NCBI GenBank assembly: GCA_024405215.1
Contig: JAKSPB010000002.1
Coordinates: forward strand, 1 to 64,000
From: Lentisphaeria bacterium
GTDB lineage: Bacteria; Verrucomicrobiota; Lentisphaeria; Oligosphaerales; Oligosphaeraceae
Direction: 5' to 3'
Length of the DNA stretch: 64,000 bases
Shown here: positions 22,095 through 31,849 of the stretch, one piece after another
Layout of the letters: every line of letters begins with the position of its first letter
How positions within the stretch are numbered: the first letter of the stretch is position 1
Notes under the pieces: model-generated
Told to the model about the DNA's origin: nothing
What the model saw: only the letters and a program-made list of their open reading frames with translations
Database searches by the model: none
Made by a program: the position numbers and the translations under genes

Positions 22095-24824
22095 TTACTC
22101 TATTCGGAAGAGGTATGTGGTATGGGCCTCTGCGTCCACGGCGAATTCCATGGCATCTTCCGCGAGGATTCGTTCTTCGGGCAGGAGCTGGATGACGCGG
22201 CTGCGGCGTGGCAGTGCCAGAAGCCGTGAGCCGGCCTCGTTGACGTGGAGGGTCAGGAAGCTCTTGTTCGCGTAGATGACCGCGCTTTCGTCGTCGCAGT
22301 AGCAGTGGACGCCGGCTTCGCGGAAGATTTCCTTGTAGTCTTCGGTGGTGAGGGCGGGAATCGTCGCCAGGTAGCTCCAGCCGCCTGCGGGATTCTTCTT
22401 CCTGCCGAAGACGACGTGCTTTTCATTCCAGCCAAGGGGCTCGGCTTCCTTGTCGTTCTCCAGGGAGAACAGTGGCGCGAGGGCCGGGCCGCTGGCCATG
22501 CCGTGGGGATTGCCTTGGGCGTCCCGGAAGGTCAGCGGGGCGGGCCGGGGAAATGCCGTCAAATCGAAACCTGTCAGAAGCTGGGCGGCAACGGTGCTGA
22601 CGCCTTCCTTTGCGTCCATGAAGCCAGCCTTTTCCAGCCAGACGACGGTCTTTCCCCGTTCCCGGAGGCGCTTTGCCATGGCGATTCGTTCCGGGGTGCT
22701 TTCCAGGGCATTGAAGAAGATGTAGACCTTGTAGTCCTTCAGGCCGGGGTTTTCCACGTCGCACAGGCTGATGGTGTCGAAGGGCACGCCTGTGTGGGAG
22801 AGCGTGGCGCGGCTCTGGTGGATGTAGGCCAGGGTGGGCGGTTCCTTGATGTCTGGGGCCTGGTAGTAGACGGAGTCATGGTCGCCGACGATCACGACTT
22901 CCGCCGCGCTGCCCTTGTCCACCGGGGTTTCCCAGATGGCTCGGAGCTTTTGGAGAAAATCGCGGACAAGCGGATGGGTATACCATCCTTCGCCGAAATC
23001 GAAATACCAGAAGCCGATGTTGACACAGAGCGCCTGGCAGAAATCGCGGGCCATGAGCTGGACGGTGTCTTCCGGACTAGCGCTGAAGCAGTGGTTGGTG
23101 CCGTAGGGGACGTCATGGGTGCGCGTGTCGGCTTCCATGATGTTCATTTTTCCGTGCAGGCGGTAGGAGCCCGTGAGGCCGCGGGAGAACTGTGCCTGGC
23201 CGAAATCGCGGAAGGCGTGTCCGTAGGGTGGCGGCTGGCAGTTGAAGTCCACGTCATCGGAGTTGAGCATCCGTTCCAGCTGGAGCTGCCATCCGCAGGC
23301 GGGATAGAACATTCCGAAGAAGTATCCGTAGTAATTTCCGACGAGGCAGCGTCTTCCGCAGGCTTCCTTGATGACGTGGTTCATTTCCAGGAGGAAATCG
23401 CCGACGGCGTCAATGACGCAGCGGACGGAGTCTATGGCCTGTGCGTCCTTGACGGCGTCCCAGTAGTTTCCGGCGGAGGTCGTGGTTCGCTGGGCGAAGT
23501 CCGCCAGCTTTGCGGTTTCCAGGGTGACGTCATTGCGTCTCCATGCCTTTTGCAGCGCTTCGTCGGTGCCATAGCGTTCCTTCAGGAACTCCGTGAAATG
23601 GCGTTGCATGGGGGCGGAGACGTCGGGCGCGGTGCCGTTCATGCCCCAGTGGTGCCACTCCAGATAGACGCCGTTGTCGTTGCGGTAGGCGAAGACGCGC
23701 TTTCCCCAAGGCTGGGCTTCCACATGGCTGACAAGCGCCCTGAGGAAATCCGCGAGTTCGCTCTTGTAGAGCTCACTGGCGAAGGAGGGCGCCAGATGGT
23801 GTCCGATCACCTGTTCCTTCGTCATGTCGCTGCCTTCGGGGTTGAGGTAGACGACGCACTCTTCGGGGTGGGCCTTCATCCACCAGTCGGGCAGGCGGGT
23901 GCAGGCGATCTCGAAGACGAGGCGGGCTTCCGGGTCGTGGAGGAAGGTCGCCGGCGCCCAGGCGTCCAGGAGCTCGAAGTTATAGTTTTTCGGACCGCGC
24001 CAGAGCTGTTTCAGGGAGATGCCCATCACGTAGAGATGCAGGTCGGCGTCACGGAAATTGGCCATGCTGTCCACGAATTTGCCGTAGTTGTAGTTCTGAT
24101 AGTGGTGGACACTGTAGAAAATCGGCGGGAAGAGCTTTTCCCCGATTTTGAACATGGGGACTCCTTGGTCGTAGGTGACCTGGGAAACGGGATAGGTCTC
24201 CTTGTCCAGCACCTCGGAGACATACTGCCGGTAGCGCGCCTCCTTTTCGGCTTTCTCCGCCTGAATGGCTTTTCGTTCCGCCTCGCAGTAGATGGGGGCC
24301 AGCGCAAAGTTGGGGGCGAAGGGCAGGACCTCCAGGTCTCCGTGGGAGAGAGGCGCGACGACCTCGGTTGCGTTCTGCGATGATGTCTTGGCGGTCTTCC
24401 AGGTCGTGTCGGAGAAGATCTCCTCCATGGTGCCGTTCGCATAGCGCAGGACGATGCGGCAGATGATTCCGCCCTTTGCCGCGCCGTTGACGTCCTGGAA
24501 CTCGACCCGGTGGCTTCCGGGAGGCAGCAGGGCGGCCGCGTCATAATGGTTGGCGGGCAGAAGCCCTCCCTGGGGAATGAGGTCGGTTTGGGAGCGGGGG
24601 ATGGCCTTTCCGTCAATGATAAGGGCGCCGTTGTCGTCCAGCTGGTAGAAGATATCGGCCTTTTGCAGGCCGTCCTTGACGGAAATGTCTGTCCAGAAGA
24701 AGCGCGGGACATTCAGGCCCTTTTCGTCCGGTTCAGGATAGTGGAGCCACTGGGCGCGGGGGAAATCCTGCCCGAGGAGATGGATTGCCAGGGAAAGAAT
24801 GGCTAGAAAGAGAAATTTACGCAT
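22095..24824 (-). CDS. Secreted glycoside hydrolase, GH-A/GH42-like, paralog 1
   Basis: 909 aa from the ATG at 24824, which begins a signal peptide (MRKFLFLAILSLAIHLLGQ). An N-terminal jelly-roll-like region (about 20-190: FPRAQWLHYPEP, DGKAIPRSQ, GSHRVEFQDV) resembles carbohydrate-binding domains. The middle (about 240-620) looks like a (beta/alpha)8 hydrolase. NGVYLEWHHWG carries a Glu where clan GH-A has its acid/base, though preceded by Leu rather than the usual Asn. MNIMEADTRTH carries a Glu suited to the nucleophile, and WYFDFGEGWY follows. The C-terminal half has a Rossmann-like A4-type region (VVIVGDHDSVYYQ to VWLEKAGF). This is GH42-like in layout, but family and substrate are uncertain. 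It lies 103 bases downstream of a full-length paralog. Confidence 0.75.
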   Translation of the reverse strand: MRKFLFLAILSLAIHLLGQDFPRAQWLHYPEPDEKGLNVPRFFWTDISVKDGLQKADIFYQLDDNGALIIDGKAIPRSQTDLIPQGGLLPANHYDAAALLPPGSHRVEFQDVNGAAKGGIICRIVLRYANGTMEEIFSDTTWKTAKTSSQNATEVVAPLSHGDLEVLPFAPNFALAPIYCEAERKAIQAEKAEKEARYRQYVSEVLDKETYPVSQVTYDQGVPMFKIGEKLFPPIFYSVHHYQNYNYGKFVDSMANFRDADLHLYVMGISLKQLWRGPKNYNFELLDAWAPATFLHDPEARLVFEIACTRLPDWWMKAHPEECVVYLNPEGSDMTKEQVIGHHLAPSFASELYKSELADFLRALVSHVEAQPWGKRVFAYRNDNGVYLEWHHWGMNGTAPDVSAPMQRHFTEFLKERYGTDEALQKAWRRNDVTLETAKLADFAQRTTTSAGNYWDAVKDAQAIDSVRCVIDAVGDFLLEMNHVIKEACGRRCLVGNYYGYFFGMFYPACGWQLQLERMLNSDDVDFNCQPPPYGHAFRDFGQAQFSRGLTGSYRLHGKMNIMEADTRTHDVPYGTNHCFSASPEDTVQLMARDFCQALCVNIGFWYFDFGEGWYTHPLVRDFLQKLRAIWETPVDKGSAAEVVIVGDHDSVYYQAPDIKEPPTLAYIHQSRATLSHTGVPFDTISLCDVENPGLKDYKVYIFFNALESTPERIAMAKRLRERGKTVVWLEKAGFMDAKEGVSTVAAQLLTGFDLTAFPRPAPLTFRDAQGNPHGMASGPALAPLFSLENDKEAEPLGWNEKHVVFGRKKNPAGGWSYLATIPALTTEDYKEIFREAGVHCYCDDESAVIYANKSFLTLHVNEAGSRLLALPRRSRVIQLLPEERILAEDAMEFAVDAEAHTTYLFRIE

Positions 24825-24927
24825 GGAAGTCAACGTGCAGGAAGAAAAGTTAGGGACCGGTTCCCGATCTATTCTCCGATTCAACAAAAAAAGGATGGTT
24901 GCAATTGCCTCGTGTCTTGAAAGACGG

Positions 24928-27543
24928 CTATTCCAGCTTCAGCAAATAGGTGGTCTCCGCCTCGGCGTCCAGGACGTACTCGACGGTGTCTTCGGCGAGA
25001 ATCCTGTATTCCGGCAGAAGCTGCACGAGTCGACTGGCGCGCGGCAGATGAAGAAGCCTCGGTCCTGGCTTGCCGGCATGCACGGTCAGGTGGGTCTTGT
25101 TGGCGTAGATCGGCGTCTCGCCGTCTTCGCAGTAGAGATGTACGCCTGCCTTGTAGAAAATCTCCTGGAACTCCTGGACGGTGGGTTCGGCATGGAAGGC
25201 GATGTAGGTGTCTCCGCCTTGGGGATTGGCCTGATGGGTGATGGCGCCGGATTGCTGGAGGATCTTTTCCGCGGGAACGCCAGTCAAGGCGGCGGTGGAT
25301 TCCAGGCTGGCGCCTTTCTGTTCGTCCAGATAGCCGGGACGATCCAGCCAGACGAGCGTCTTTCCTGCCTGGCGCAGGCGCCGGGCCAGTGCGGTGCGTT
25401 CGGCGTTGTTCAAGCCGGCATTGAGGAAGACATAGACCCGGTAGTCGGGAAGGGCGGGATTTTCCACGTCCGCGAAGGGGATGGTGTCGTATGCGGCGCC
25501 CGCTTTCGCCAGGGTGGTGCGGACATGGTCGACATGGACGGTGGTGCTGGGGAAGGGGACGTCCGGCGTCTGGTAGCAGATGGAGTCCATGTCGCCGACA
25601 AGGACTACCTGCGCCGCGCTGCCGTTGTCGGTTTCCTGGTTCCAGATTTCCGGCAGTTTCTTCAAGTATTCGCCGATTTCCGGAGAGGGGTACCAGCCGG
25701 ATCCGAAGTCGAAATACCAGAAGCCGAAGCCGCCGCATAGAGCCTGGGAGAAATCGCGGGCCATTGCCTGCACGCTCTGGCGTGGGGTCTTGACGAAGCA
25801 GTTGTTCTTGTAGCCGTATTCCGCTTCGTGGGTGCGTGTGTCCGCCTCCATGATGTAAAGCTTGTCGTGCAGGCGGTATGCGGAGGTTAGCCCGCGGGCG
25901 AATTGCGCTTCGCCCAGTCCGCGGTTCCACTCTCCGTAGGGTGGCGGCTGGCTGTTGAAATCCACATCCGGGGAGCGCAGGACCTTGTCCAGGAGCGGAT
26001 GCCAGCCGATGGCGGGGAAGTTCATGCCGAAGAAGTATCCGTAGAAATTCCCGACCAGGCAACGGCGGTTGCAGGCCTCCTTGATGACGTGGTCGCCGCG
26101 CAGCATGAAGTCCGCCACGGTTTCCGTGACGCACTTGACGGAGTCCATTGCCTGGATGTCCTTGACGGGGTCCCACCAGGGATAGGCACTGGGGGTCGTG
26201 CGCTGTTCGTAGGAGGCCATCGGGGCGGTCTCCAGGGTGACGCCGGGATCGCGCCAGGCGGCCTGCAAAGCCTCGTCCGTGCCGTATTTCCGCGCCAGGT
26301 ACTGGTGGAAACGATTCAGCATGGGCTTGGAGTTGTCGGGGACGAAAGTGCACATCCCGTAGTAATGCCATTCCATGAAGACGCCCATGTCGAAGCGGTA
26401 GCCGAAGACGCGTCGTCCCCAGGGCTGGGCCTCCACGTAATCCACCACGGTTTTCAGGAAGTCGCAGACCTCCTGCTGGTAGAGTTCGCTGGCTGCGGAG
26501 GGAGCCACGAATTTCGCGTGGTATTCGTCCCAATAGCTGACTTCGCCGTCGGGCGCCTCGTATCCGATCAATTCTTCGGGATGGCTATCGCACCACCAGC
26601 GTGGCGGCATGCGGCAGTCGATGTTGAAGATGAGCTGTGCCTGCGGGTCCACGTTGAAGGCCTCGGGCGGCCACTCCTTCAGGCGTTCCAGGTTGTATTT
26701 TCCTGGGCCCAGCCAGAGCTCACGCATCTCGCAGCCCATGACGAAGAGATGGAAACCCGCGTCCCGGAAATTTTCCAGGCTCTTGACGTATTTTTCATTG
26801 TCGAAGTTCTGGAAATGGTGGGCGGAGTAGATGATGGCGGGGTGGATTGTTTCGCCGATTTGAATCATGGGGCGCCCGTCCTGGTAGATGATCGAGGCGG
26901 TTGGCTTCTCTTCCTGGGCCAGTTTGGCCAGGAGCTTTTGATTCTCCGCAGCTTTCGCCTCGGCTTTCGCCTTGCGGAGCATGGCTTCCTCCCGGCAGAA
27001 GAAGGGCGTGGTGTCCAGTGCCGCCCAGGTGCCGTCCAGCAGGTCGCCATGGATTGCCGGCTGGCACGCCTCCGCTTCGCCGCCGGCCAGGGAGGGGGCC
27101 TTCGCGGAGCGCCAGGTCTCGTTGGAGAGGAACTCCGACTGCGTGCCGTCGGCGGTAGTCAGCAGGATGCGGGCCAGGATGCCGCCGACGCCGCCAAGAT
27201 TGGTGCACTTGAACTCGATGCGGTGCCTCCCCGGCGTCAATTGCTTTGCGGCGTCATAGTAGTTTGCGCGTAGCTTGTATGGGTGGGGGACGCTGGATGT
27301 CCCGGAAATCGCCTTGCCGTCAATCAGCAGCTCGCCTTCGTCGTCCAGATGGAAAAAGATCTCCATCTGGGACAAGTCGGCCGGGATATCCACGTCCAGC
27401 CAGAAATAGCGCGGCGCTTTCATCCCTTCCGCGTCCGGCTCGGGATAGTGGAGCCACTGCGCCCGTGGAAAAGCCTGGGCGTTGACAAGGAAAAGGGAAA
27501 GCAATGCGGCGAAAATGGTAAACTTTTTTTGATGGCTGGACAT
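24928..27543 (-). CDS. Secreted glycoside hydrolase, GH-A/GH42-like, paralog 2
   Basis: 871 aa from the ATG at 27543, chosen for its signal peptide (SSHQKKFTIFAALLSLFLVNAQA); the 48 codons upstream run through a terminator. It is collinear with paralog 1: FPRAQWLHYPEPD at the mature N-terminus, Glu in FDMGVFMEWHYYGM, CNRRCLVGNFYGYFFGM, SQPPPYGEW, YIMEADTRTH with the candidate nucleophile, WYFDFGSGWYPS, and VVLVGDMDSICYQ in the C-terminal A4-like part. Both paralogs therefore keep the same candidate catalytic residues and both lack the Asn before the acid/base Glu. A tandem duplication with divergent specificities is likely (inference). It follows the pseudopilin gene but is separated from it by a terminator. 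Confidence 0.75.
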   Translation of the reverse strand: MSSHQKKFTIFAALLSLFLVNAQAFPRAQWLHYPEPDAEGMKAPRYFWLDVDIPADLSQMEIFFHLDDEGELLIDGKAISGTSSVPHPYKLRANYYDAAKQLTPGRHRIEFKCTNLGGVGGILARILLTTADGTQSEFLSNETWRSAKAPSLAGGEAEACQPAIHGDLLDGTWAALDTTPFFCREEAMLRKAKAEAKAAENQKLLAKLAQEEKPTASIIYQDGRPMIQIGETIHPAIIYSAHHFQNFDNEKYVKSLENFRDAGFHLFVMGCEMRELWLGPGKYNLERLKEWPPEAFNVDPQAQLIFNIDCRMPPRWWCDSHPEELIGYEAPDGEVSYWDEYHAKFVAPSAASELYQQEVCDFLKTVVDYVEAQPWGRRVFGYRFDMGVFMEWHYYGMCTFVPDNSKPMLNRFHQYLARKYGTDEALQAAWRDPGVTLETAPMASYEQRTTPSAYPWWDPVKDIQAMDSVKCVTETVADFMLRGDHVIKEACNRRCLVGNFYGYFFGMNFPAIGWHPLLDKVLRSPDVDFNSQPPPYGEWNRGLGEAQFARGLTSAYRLHDKLYIMEADTRTHEAEYGYKNNCFVKTPRQSVQAMARDFSQALCGGFGFWYFDFGSGWYPSPEIGEYLKKLPEIWNQETDNGSAAQVVLVGDMDSICYQTPDVPFPSTTVHVDHVRTTLAKAGAAYDTIPFADVENPALPDYRVYVFLNAGLNNAERTALARRLRQAGKTLVWLDRPGYLDEQKGASLESTAALTGVPAEKILQQSGAITHQANPQGGDTYIAFHAEPTVQEFQEIFYKAGVHLYCEDGETPIYANKTHLTVHAGKPGPRLLHLPRASRLVQLLPEYRILAEDTVEYVLDAEAETTYLLKLE

Positions 27544-27611
27544 TGGCTTTACGATAGAGCTGGTGAAAGCGGTATTTTTTGTAATATAATGATGAAATGT
27601 ATCTTGGAAAT

Positions 27612-27658
27612 AAAAAGAGGCTGTTGCAAGGCATTCAGGTTTTGCAGCAGCCTCTTTA
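27612..27658 (-). terminator. Rho-independent terminator of the pseudopilin gene
   Basis: On the minus strand AAAGAGGCTGCTGCAA pairs with TTGCAACAGCCTCTTT (one mismatch), with the T-run provided by CTCTTTTTATTT. It separates the pseudopilin gene from the hydrolase genes. Confidence 0.85.
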
Positions 27659-27699
27659 TGCTTTGATTGGTCCGTCAGGGATTGCAATTGTCCCGGGGA

Positions 27700-28503
27700 T
27701 CAGTTCAGCGTCGCGTAGTCAGGAGTCGCGTACTGGACGAGAGTGCCGTTGTTGTTGATGTAGGTTGTGGCGCATTTGCCGCCCTTGGAGAAGACGTCGG
27801 CTGCGGTCTGGGGAGTTTCAGAGGCCGCGTGTCCGTCCCAGTATCCCAGGTTGATGCGGTTCTCGTGGCGCGCCGCGGCGTGTTCGTTGGCGCCGGAGGA
27901 ACCTGCCTGCATTCGGTAGGATTCGATGGGGAAGCCGTCGAAGCCGGCGGCGACGTTGGGCTGTCCGGCCTTCCAGCAGGAGTCGGCGAGCAGGAAGATG
28001 CGGGATGCGGCCAGCTTGGAGCTGTCATAGCGGAAGATGAAATCGCCGTCGCCGGAGATGGAACTGCAGTCTTCCAGGGCGAGGTAGGCGCGCGGGTAGG
28101 TGGGGTGGCACATCGGGACGCCGTAGCAGTAGTTGTGGTTGCCTTGGCAGAAGCGGGCGGTCGGGCAGGAGAGCTGCTTGTCGTCAATGTAATTCAGGCG
28201 GAACTTGGCCTTCTTGCTTTCCGTGGCCCAGCCGACAAAGGTGGCGCTGTTGCCGATGATGGCCTTGTAGCCCAGGAACGCCGTGGTGTTGTTCTGCTGG
28301 TAGGAGCCGGCGGTCATCACGTAGCCGTCGTAATCGCCGGAATAGAGGACGAAGGCAAGCGTCGCCTGTTTCACATTGTTGACGCAGGAGATGCTTCGTG
28401 CCTTGGCGCGTGCCTTGGACAATGCGGGGAGCAGCATGCTGGCCAGGATGGCGATGATTGCGATCACGACCAAGAGTTCGATCAAGGTGAATGTTCTTTT
28501 CAT
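27700..28503 (-). CDS. Type II pseudopilin with H-X9-DG domain
   Basis: 267 aa. The N-terminus [20 protein letters not shown] is a classic prepilin leader: peptidase cleavage before Phe5, then Leu-Ile-Glu with Glu at mature position 5, then a hydrophobic helix. Near the C-terminus [15 protein letters not shown] contains the H-X9-DG signature. Proteins of this combination are enormously expanded in Lentisphaerota, Planctomycetota and Verrucomicrobiota; their role is unclear, with a secretion-apparatus or surface function proposed. Cysteines in the middle (about 6) could form disulfides. It has its own terminator, so its placement next to the hydrolases may be functional or incidental. Confidence 0.93.
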   Translation of the reverse strand: MKRTFTLIELLVVIAIIAILASMLLPALSKARAKARSISCVNNVKQATLAFVLYSGDYDGYVMTAGSYQQNNTTAFLGYKAIIGNSATFVGWATESKKAKFRLNYIDDKQLSCPTARFCQGNHNYCYGVPMCHPTYPRAYLALEDCSSISGDGDFIFRYDSSKLAASRIFLLADSCWKAGQPNVAAGFDGFPIESYRMQAGSSGANEHAAARHENRINLGYWDGHAASETPQTAADVFSKGGKCATTYINNNGTLVQYATPDYATLN

Positions 28504-28535
28504 GATGTCGCTATGGGGTGGATTTCTTGGGGAAC

Positions 28536-28568
28536 AAAAAAGGCACGTCTCTGTAAGAAACGTGCCAC
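28536..28568 (-). terminator. Rho-independent terminator of rpoZ
   Basis: On the minus strand GGCACGT and ACGTGCC pair around TTCTTACAGAG and are followed by six T residues. It starts about 9 bases after the rpoZ stop. Confidence 0.85.
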
Positions 28569-28574
28569 GAAAAC

Positions 28575-28865
28575 TTATTCGTTGACGGATGCGATTTCGG
28601 TGTTGTCTCGCTCGGCCTGCTCGATGGCGTGGTAGTCGCCTTTTTCAATGAGGATCTTTCCGGCCGCGACTTCGCGGAGAGCAAGGTCCAGCAAAGGAGT
28701 GTCGTCGCCGGGAGTCAGGGGGATCAGGCGTCGGTAGCCTTTGGCGAGCTGCGCGGCGCGCTTGGAAACGCCGGTGATGAAAAGCCGCAGGTCGAAGGCC
28801 TCTCCGCGCTGGGCGCAGAGTTCCTTGGTCTTCAGAACGGCAAGACGCAGATATTCTTCGTTCAT
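28575..28865 (-). CDS. rpoZ: DNA-directed RNA polymerase omega subunit
   Basis: 96 aa from the ATG at 28865. The conserved omega core is present: [21 protein letters not shown] (about residues 30-50), then [15 protein letters not shown] (about 64-78), matching the RARQL..G and ALREIA..KI blocks by which omega clamps the beta-prime subunit. The N-terminal part ([17 protein letters not shown]) is somewhat longer and differently worded than proteobacterial omega. It is monocistronic with its own terminator and divergent from the malic enzyme gene. Confidence 0.85.
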   Translation of the reverse strand: MNEEYLRLAVLKTKELCAQRGEAFDLRLFITGVSKRAAQLAKGYRRLIPLTPGDDTPLLDLALREVAAGKILIEKGDYHAIEQAERDNTEIASVNE

Positions 28866-29145
28866 GTTTTGTGTCTCTTCTGAATGGGAATGGAATGAAA
28901 ATGTTATTTTGCTTAATATAGTCCTTGGAAAATTCCTTGCAAAAAAATTCTTTGATGTCCTGGTGACGAGTCGGCCCGCGATCGGAAACCGGGATTTCGT
29001 TGGGGGATTTGCCCACAATTTTCATTTCCGATGAATAATGCCGGGAACGCCGATTATAGTAACCTAATATACAATCGTAGACCGCATTTGGGGAAAGGGT
29101 ATTCCGCAGGTGCGAGATCATTTTTCTCTACAATCGAGGTTTTTT

Positions 29146-30468
29146 ATGGATCTGAACACGGAAGCTCTGGCGTATCACAGCACGCCTGTCGCCGGCAAGT
29201 TGCATGTCATTCCCTCCAAGCCTTGCGCCACGCAGCATGACCTGGCGCTGGCGTATACTCCCGGCGTGGCGAAGCCCTGCCTGGAAATCAAGGACCATCC
29301 GGTGGATGTTTTCCGCTACACGGGCAAGGGGAACACTGTCGCCGTGGTTTCCGACGGCACTGCCGTGCTGGGGCTTGGCAACATCGGCCCCGAGGCCGGC
29401 CTCCCCGTGATGGAAGGCAAGTGCGTTCTCTTCAAGCGTTTTGCGGGGATCGACGCCATGCCGTTGTGTCTCACCAAGGTCTTCGGCGCGGACGGCAAGA
29501 CCGACGCGAAGAAGCTCATCGATGCCGTGGAGACGCTGGAGCCCACTTTCGGCGGCATCAATCTGGAGGACATCGCCGCCCCTGCCTGCTTCGAAGTGGA
29601 GACTACGCTGAAGAAGCGCATGGGCATTCCTGTCTTCCATGACGACCAGCACGGCACCGCCATCATCTCCCTGGCTGCCTTGCTGAACGCCGCCAAGCTG
29701 ACGGGCAAGAAGCTTTCCGAAATGAAGGTCGTGGGCAATGGCGCAGGCGCAGCCGGTCTTTCCTGCCTGGAGTTCTACATCACCGCCGGCGTGCTTCGTG
29801 AGAACGTGGTGGTCTGCGACTCCAAGGGCGTGGTCACCGCGGCCACCGCCTCCAATTCCGCAAAGCGCGCGCTGGCCACCAGCCGCACGGATGTCCACTC
29901 CCTGGCGGATGCCATGAAGGGCGCCGATGTCTTCCTGGGATGCTCCGTGGCCAACTGCGTGACCGAGGAGATGGTCCGTTCCATGGCTTCCGGCGCAGTG
30001 GTCTTCGCCATGGCGAATCCCACGCCGGAAATCATGCCCGACCTGGCCAAGAAGGCCGGCGCGGCCGTGGTTGGTACTGGGCGCACGGACTTCCCGAATC
30101 AGATCAACAACGTCCTGGGCTTCCCTGGCATTTTCCGCGGCGCCTTGGATGTCCGTGCCACGGACATCACGCAGAACATGCAGCTGGCTGCCTCGTACGC
30201 GCTGGCGGAAATCGCCCAGCTTCCTGTCGAGGGCGAGATCCGGGAGATTCTGACCGCCGCCTATCCCGAGGACGCGGCAGCCGGCGTCTTCGACGGCAAG
30301 AATCCGCTGAAGGAGAGCTACGTGATTCCGAAGCCCTTCGATCCGCGCGTGGTGCCTCACGTGGCACGATTCGTGGCCGAGGCTGCCATGAAGGACGGCG
30401 TGGCGAAGCTGACCATTGACGATTTGGATGGCTACGAGGCGGAGGTCGCCCGCCGCATCCGTGGATAG
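29146..30468 (+). CDS. maeB: NAD(P)-dependent malic enzyme, short form
   Basis: 440 aa from the ATG at 29146, which has GAGGT 5 bases upstream; a frame start at 29110 lacks support. The protein begins directly with the malic N-domain: [16 protein letters not shown] contains the catalytic Tyr region, [17 protein letters not shown] follows, then [18 protein letters not shown] and [11 protein letters not shown], which contain the metal-binding Glu/Asp residues and the catalytic Lys context. The NAD(P)-binding Rossmann [11 protein letters not shown] is in the second half. The short length shows it lacks the phosphotransacetylase tail of long MaeB. It converts malate to pyruvate and CO2 with reduction of NAD(P); cofactor preference is not determined here. 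Confidence 0.92.
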   Translation: MDLNTEALAYHSTPVAGKLHVIPSKPCATQHDLALAYTPGVAKPCLEIKDHPVDVFRYTGKGNTVAVVSDGTAVLGLGNIGPEAGLPVMEGKCVLFKRFAGIDAMPLCLTKVFGADGKTDAKKLIDAVETLEPTFGGINLEDIAAPACFEVETTLKKRMGIPVFHDDQHGTAIISLAALLNAAKLTGKKLSEMKVVGNGAGAAGLSCLEFYITAGVLRENVVVCDSKGVVTAATASNSAKRALATSRTDVHSLADAMKGADVFLGCSVANCVTEEMVRSMASGAVVFAMANPTPEIMPDLAKKAGAAVVGTGRTDFPNQINNVLGFPGIFRGALDVRATDITQNMQLAASYALAEIAQLPVEGEIREILTAAYPEDAAAGVFDGKNPLKESYVIPKPFDPRVVPHVARFVAEAAMKDGVAKLTIDDLDGYEAEVARRIRG

Positions 30469-30519
30469 AGTGTTTTTTTGCAATGGGTTTGCCCCCTGGA
30501 AATCAAGGAAAACAGAACC

Positions 30520-31767
30520 ATGATTGACATCAAAATTCTTCGTGAGAATCCCGAACTGGTGAAGGCCAATTGCGCCAAGCGCCATTATGATGTGGACATT
30601 GAAGAGATCCGTGCTCTGGACCAGCAGTATCTGAAGCTCATCCGCGAGACCGAAGAACTGCGTGCCGAGCGCAATCGCCTTTCCAAGGAGTGCCAGACCA
30701 ATCCCGCCGCCCGCGAGCAGGTCAAGGCGATGAAGGGGGAACTGGCCGAGAAGGAGAAGCTTCAGGAAGAGGTGAAGGCCAAGGTGGACGAGAAGCTGAC
30801 TTGGCTTCCCAACTTCCAGGCCCCCGATACTCCCGACGGCGAGACCGATGCCGACAACGTGGAAGTCAAGGTGGTTGGCAACAAGCCCGTTTTCGACTTC
30901 CAGGCCCGCGACCATCAGGCCATCGGCGAGATTCTGGGCATCATTGACACCCAGCGCGGAGCCAAGGTCGCCCAGAGCGGTTTCTACTATTGGGTGGGCA
31001 AGGGCGCCATGCTGACCCAGGCCATGTACTTCTGGGCCCAGAAGGAGCTGGTCAAGCGCGGCTTCACCATGATGATGTCCCCCTGCGCCGCCAAGGCCCG
31101 CACCCTTTTCGGCACTGGCTATCTGCCCTTCTTCAAGGATCAGATCTATCCCATCGGCGGCGAGGACCTCTGCCTTATCGGCACCGCCGAGCAGACGCTG
31201 GTCGGCTTCCATGCGGATGAGATCATGGATGGCGCGAATCTCCCGGAAAGAGTCACCGCATACACTCCCTGCTTCCGTACCGAGGCCGGTTCCTATGGCA
31301 AGGAGGCCCGCGGCATCTTCCGTGTCCACCAGTTCCACAAGGTCGAGCAGATCATCTTCTGCCGTCCCGAGGATTCTCCCAAGTGCCACGAAGAGGCTCT
31401 TGCCAACGAAGAGTATCTGCTGCAGCAGCTGGGCATTCCCTATCACGTGGTGAATGTCTGCATCGGCGATCTGGGCGCACCCGCCTATAAGAAGTACGAC
31501 TGCGAGGCATGGTTCCCTGGCTACAACGGCTACCGCGAAGTCACCAGCAACTCCAACCTGACCGACTTCCAGAGCCGCCGCCTGAACATCCGCTACAAGG
31601 ATGCCGAGGGCAACAAGGGCTTCGTCCACACCATCAGCGCCACTGGTCTGACCGACCGCGTGGTCTGCGCCATGCTGGAGAACTTCCAGCGCGAGGACGG
31701 TTCCGTCGTGGTTCCCGAGGTGCTGCGTCCCTTCACTGGCTTCGATGTCATTGAACCCGCCAAATAG
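30520..31767 (+). CDS. serS: Seryl-tRNA synthetase
   Basis: 415 aa from the ATG at 30520 (MIDIKILRENPELVKANCAKR), the normal N-terminus, with AAGGA 10 bases upstream. A long N-terminal antiparallel coiled coil (about 30-105) binds the long variable arm of tRNA-Ser. The class II core carries TAEQTLVGFHADEI, motif 2 FRTEAGSYGKEARGIFRVHQF and motif 3 near the C-terminus. Motif 3 here reads HTISATGLTDRVVCAMLEN rather than the common HTLNGSGLAVGR form, so a seryl-adenylate-contacting segment is slightly unusual but the catalytic Arg is kept. It starts 51 bases after the malic enzyme stop and is probably cotranscribed with it; a strong terminator follows. Confidence 0.95.
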   Translation: MIDIKILRENPELVKANCAKRHYDVDIEEIRALDQQYLKLIRETEELRAERNRLSKECQTNPAAREQVKAMKGELAEKEKLQEEVKAKVDEKLTWLPNFQAPDTPDGETDADNVEVKVVGNKPVFDFQARDHQAIGEILGIIDTQRGAKVAQSGFYYWVGKGAMLTQAMYFWAQKELVKRGFTMMMSPCAAKARTLFGTGYLPFFKDQIYPIGGEDLCLIGTAEQTLVGFHADEIMDGANLPERVTAYTPCFRTEAGSYGKEARGIFRVHQFHKVEQIIFCRPEDSPKCHEEALANEEYLLQQLGIPYHVVNVCIGDLGAPAYKKYDCEAWFPGYNGYREVTSNSNLTDFQSRRLNIRYKDAEGNKGFVHTISATGLTDRVVCAMLENFQREDGSVVVPEVLRPFTGFDVIEPAK

Positions 31768-31792
31768 CCTGAAGACAACCTGATCGGCAAGG

Positions 31793-31841
31793 CAACGCAA
31801 CAGACGCGGGGGAGTCCCTCCCGCGTGTGTTGCGTTTTTTT
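31793..31841 (+). terminator. Rho-independent terminator after serS
   Basis: AACGCAACAGACGCGGG pairs with CCCGCGTGTGTTGCGTT (nearly perfect) and is followed by a T-run (31834-31841). It lies just before the YkgJ-family gene. Confidence 0.9.
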
Positions 31842-31849
31842 CTACCTGC

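Noticed and set aside
22245-24383. A 712-codon plus-strand frame opposite hydrolase paralog 1
   Set aside because: Shadow of the minus-strand hydrolase, which has a signal peptide, a paralog and candidate catalytic residues.
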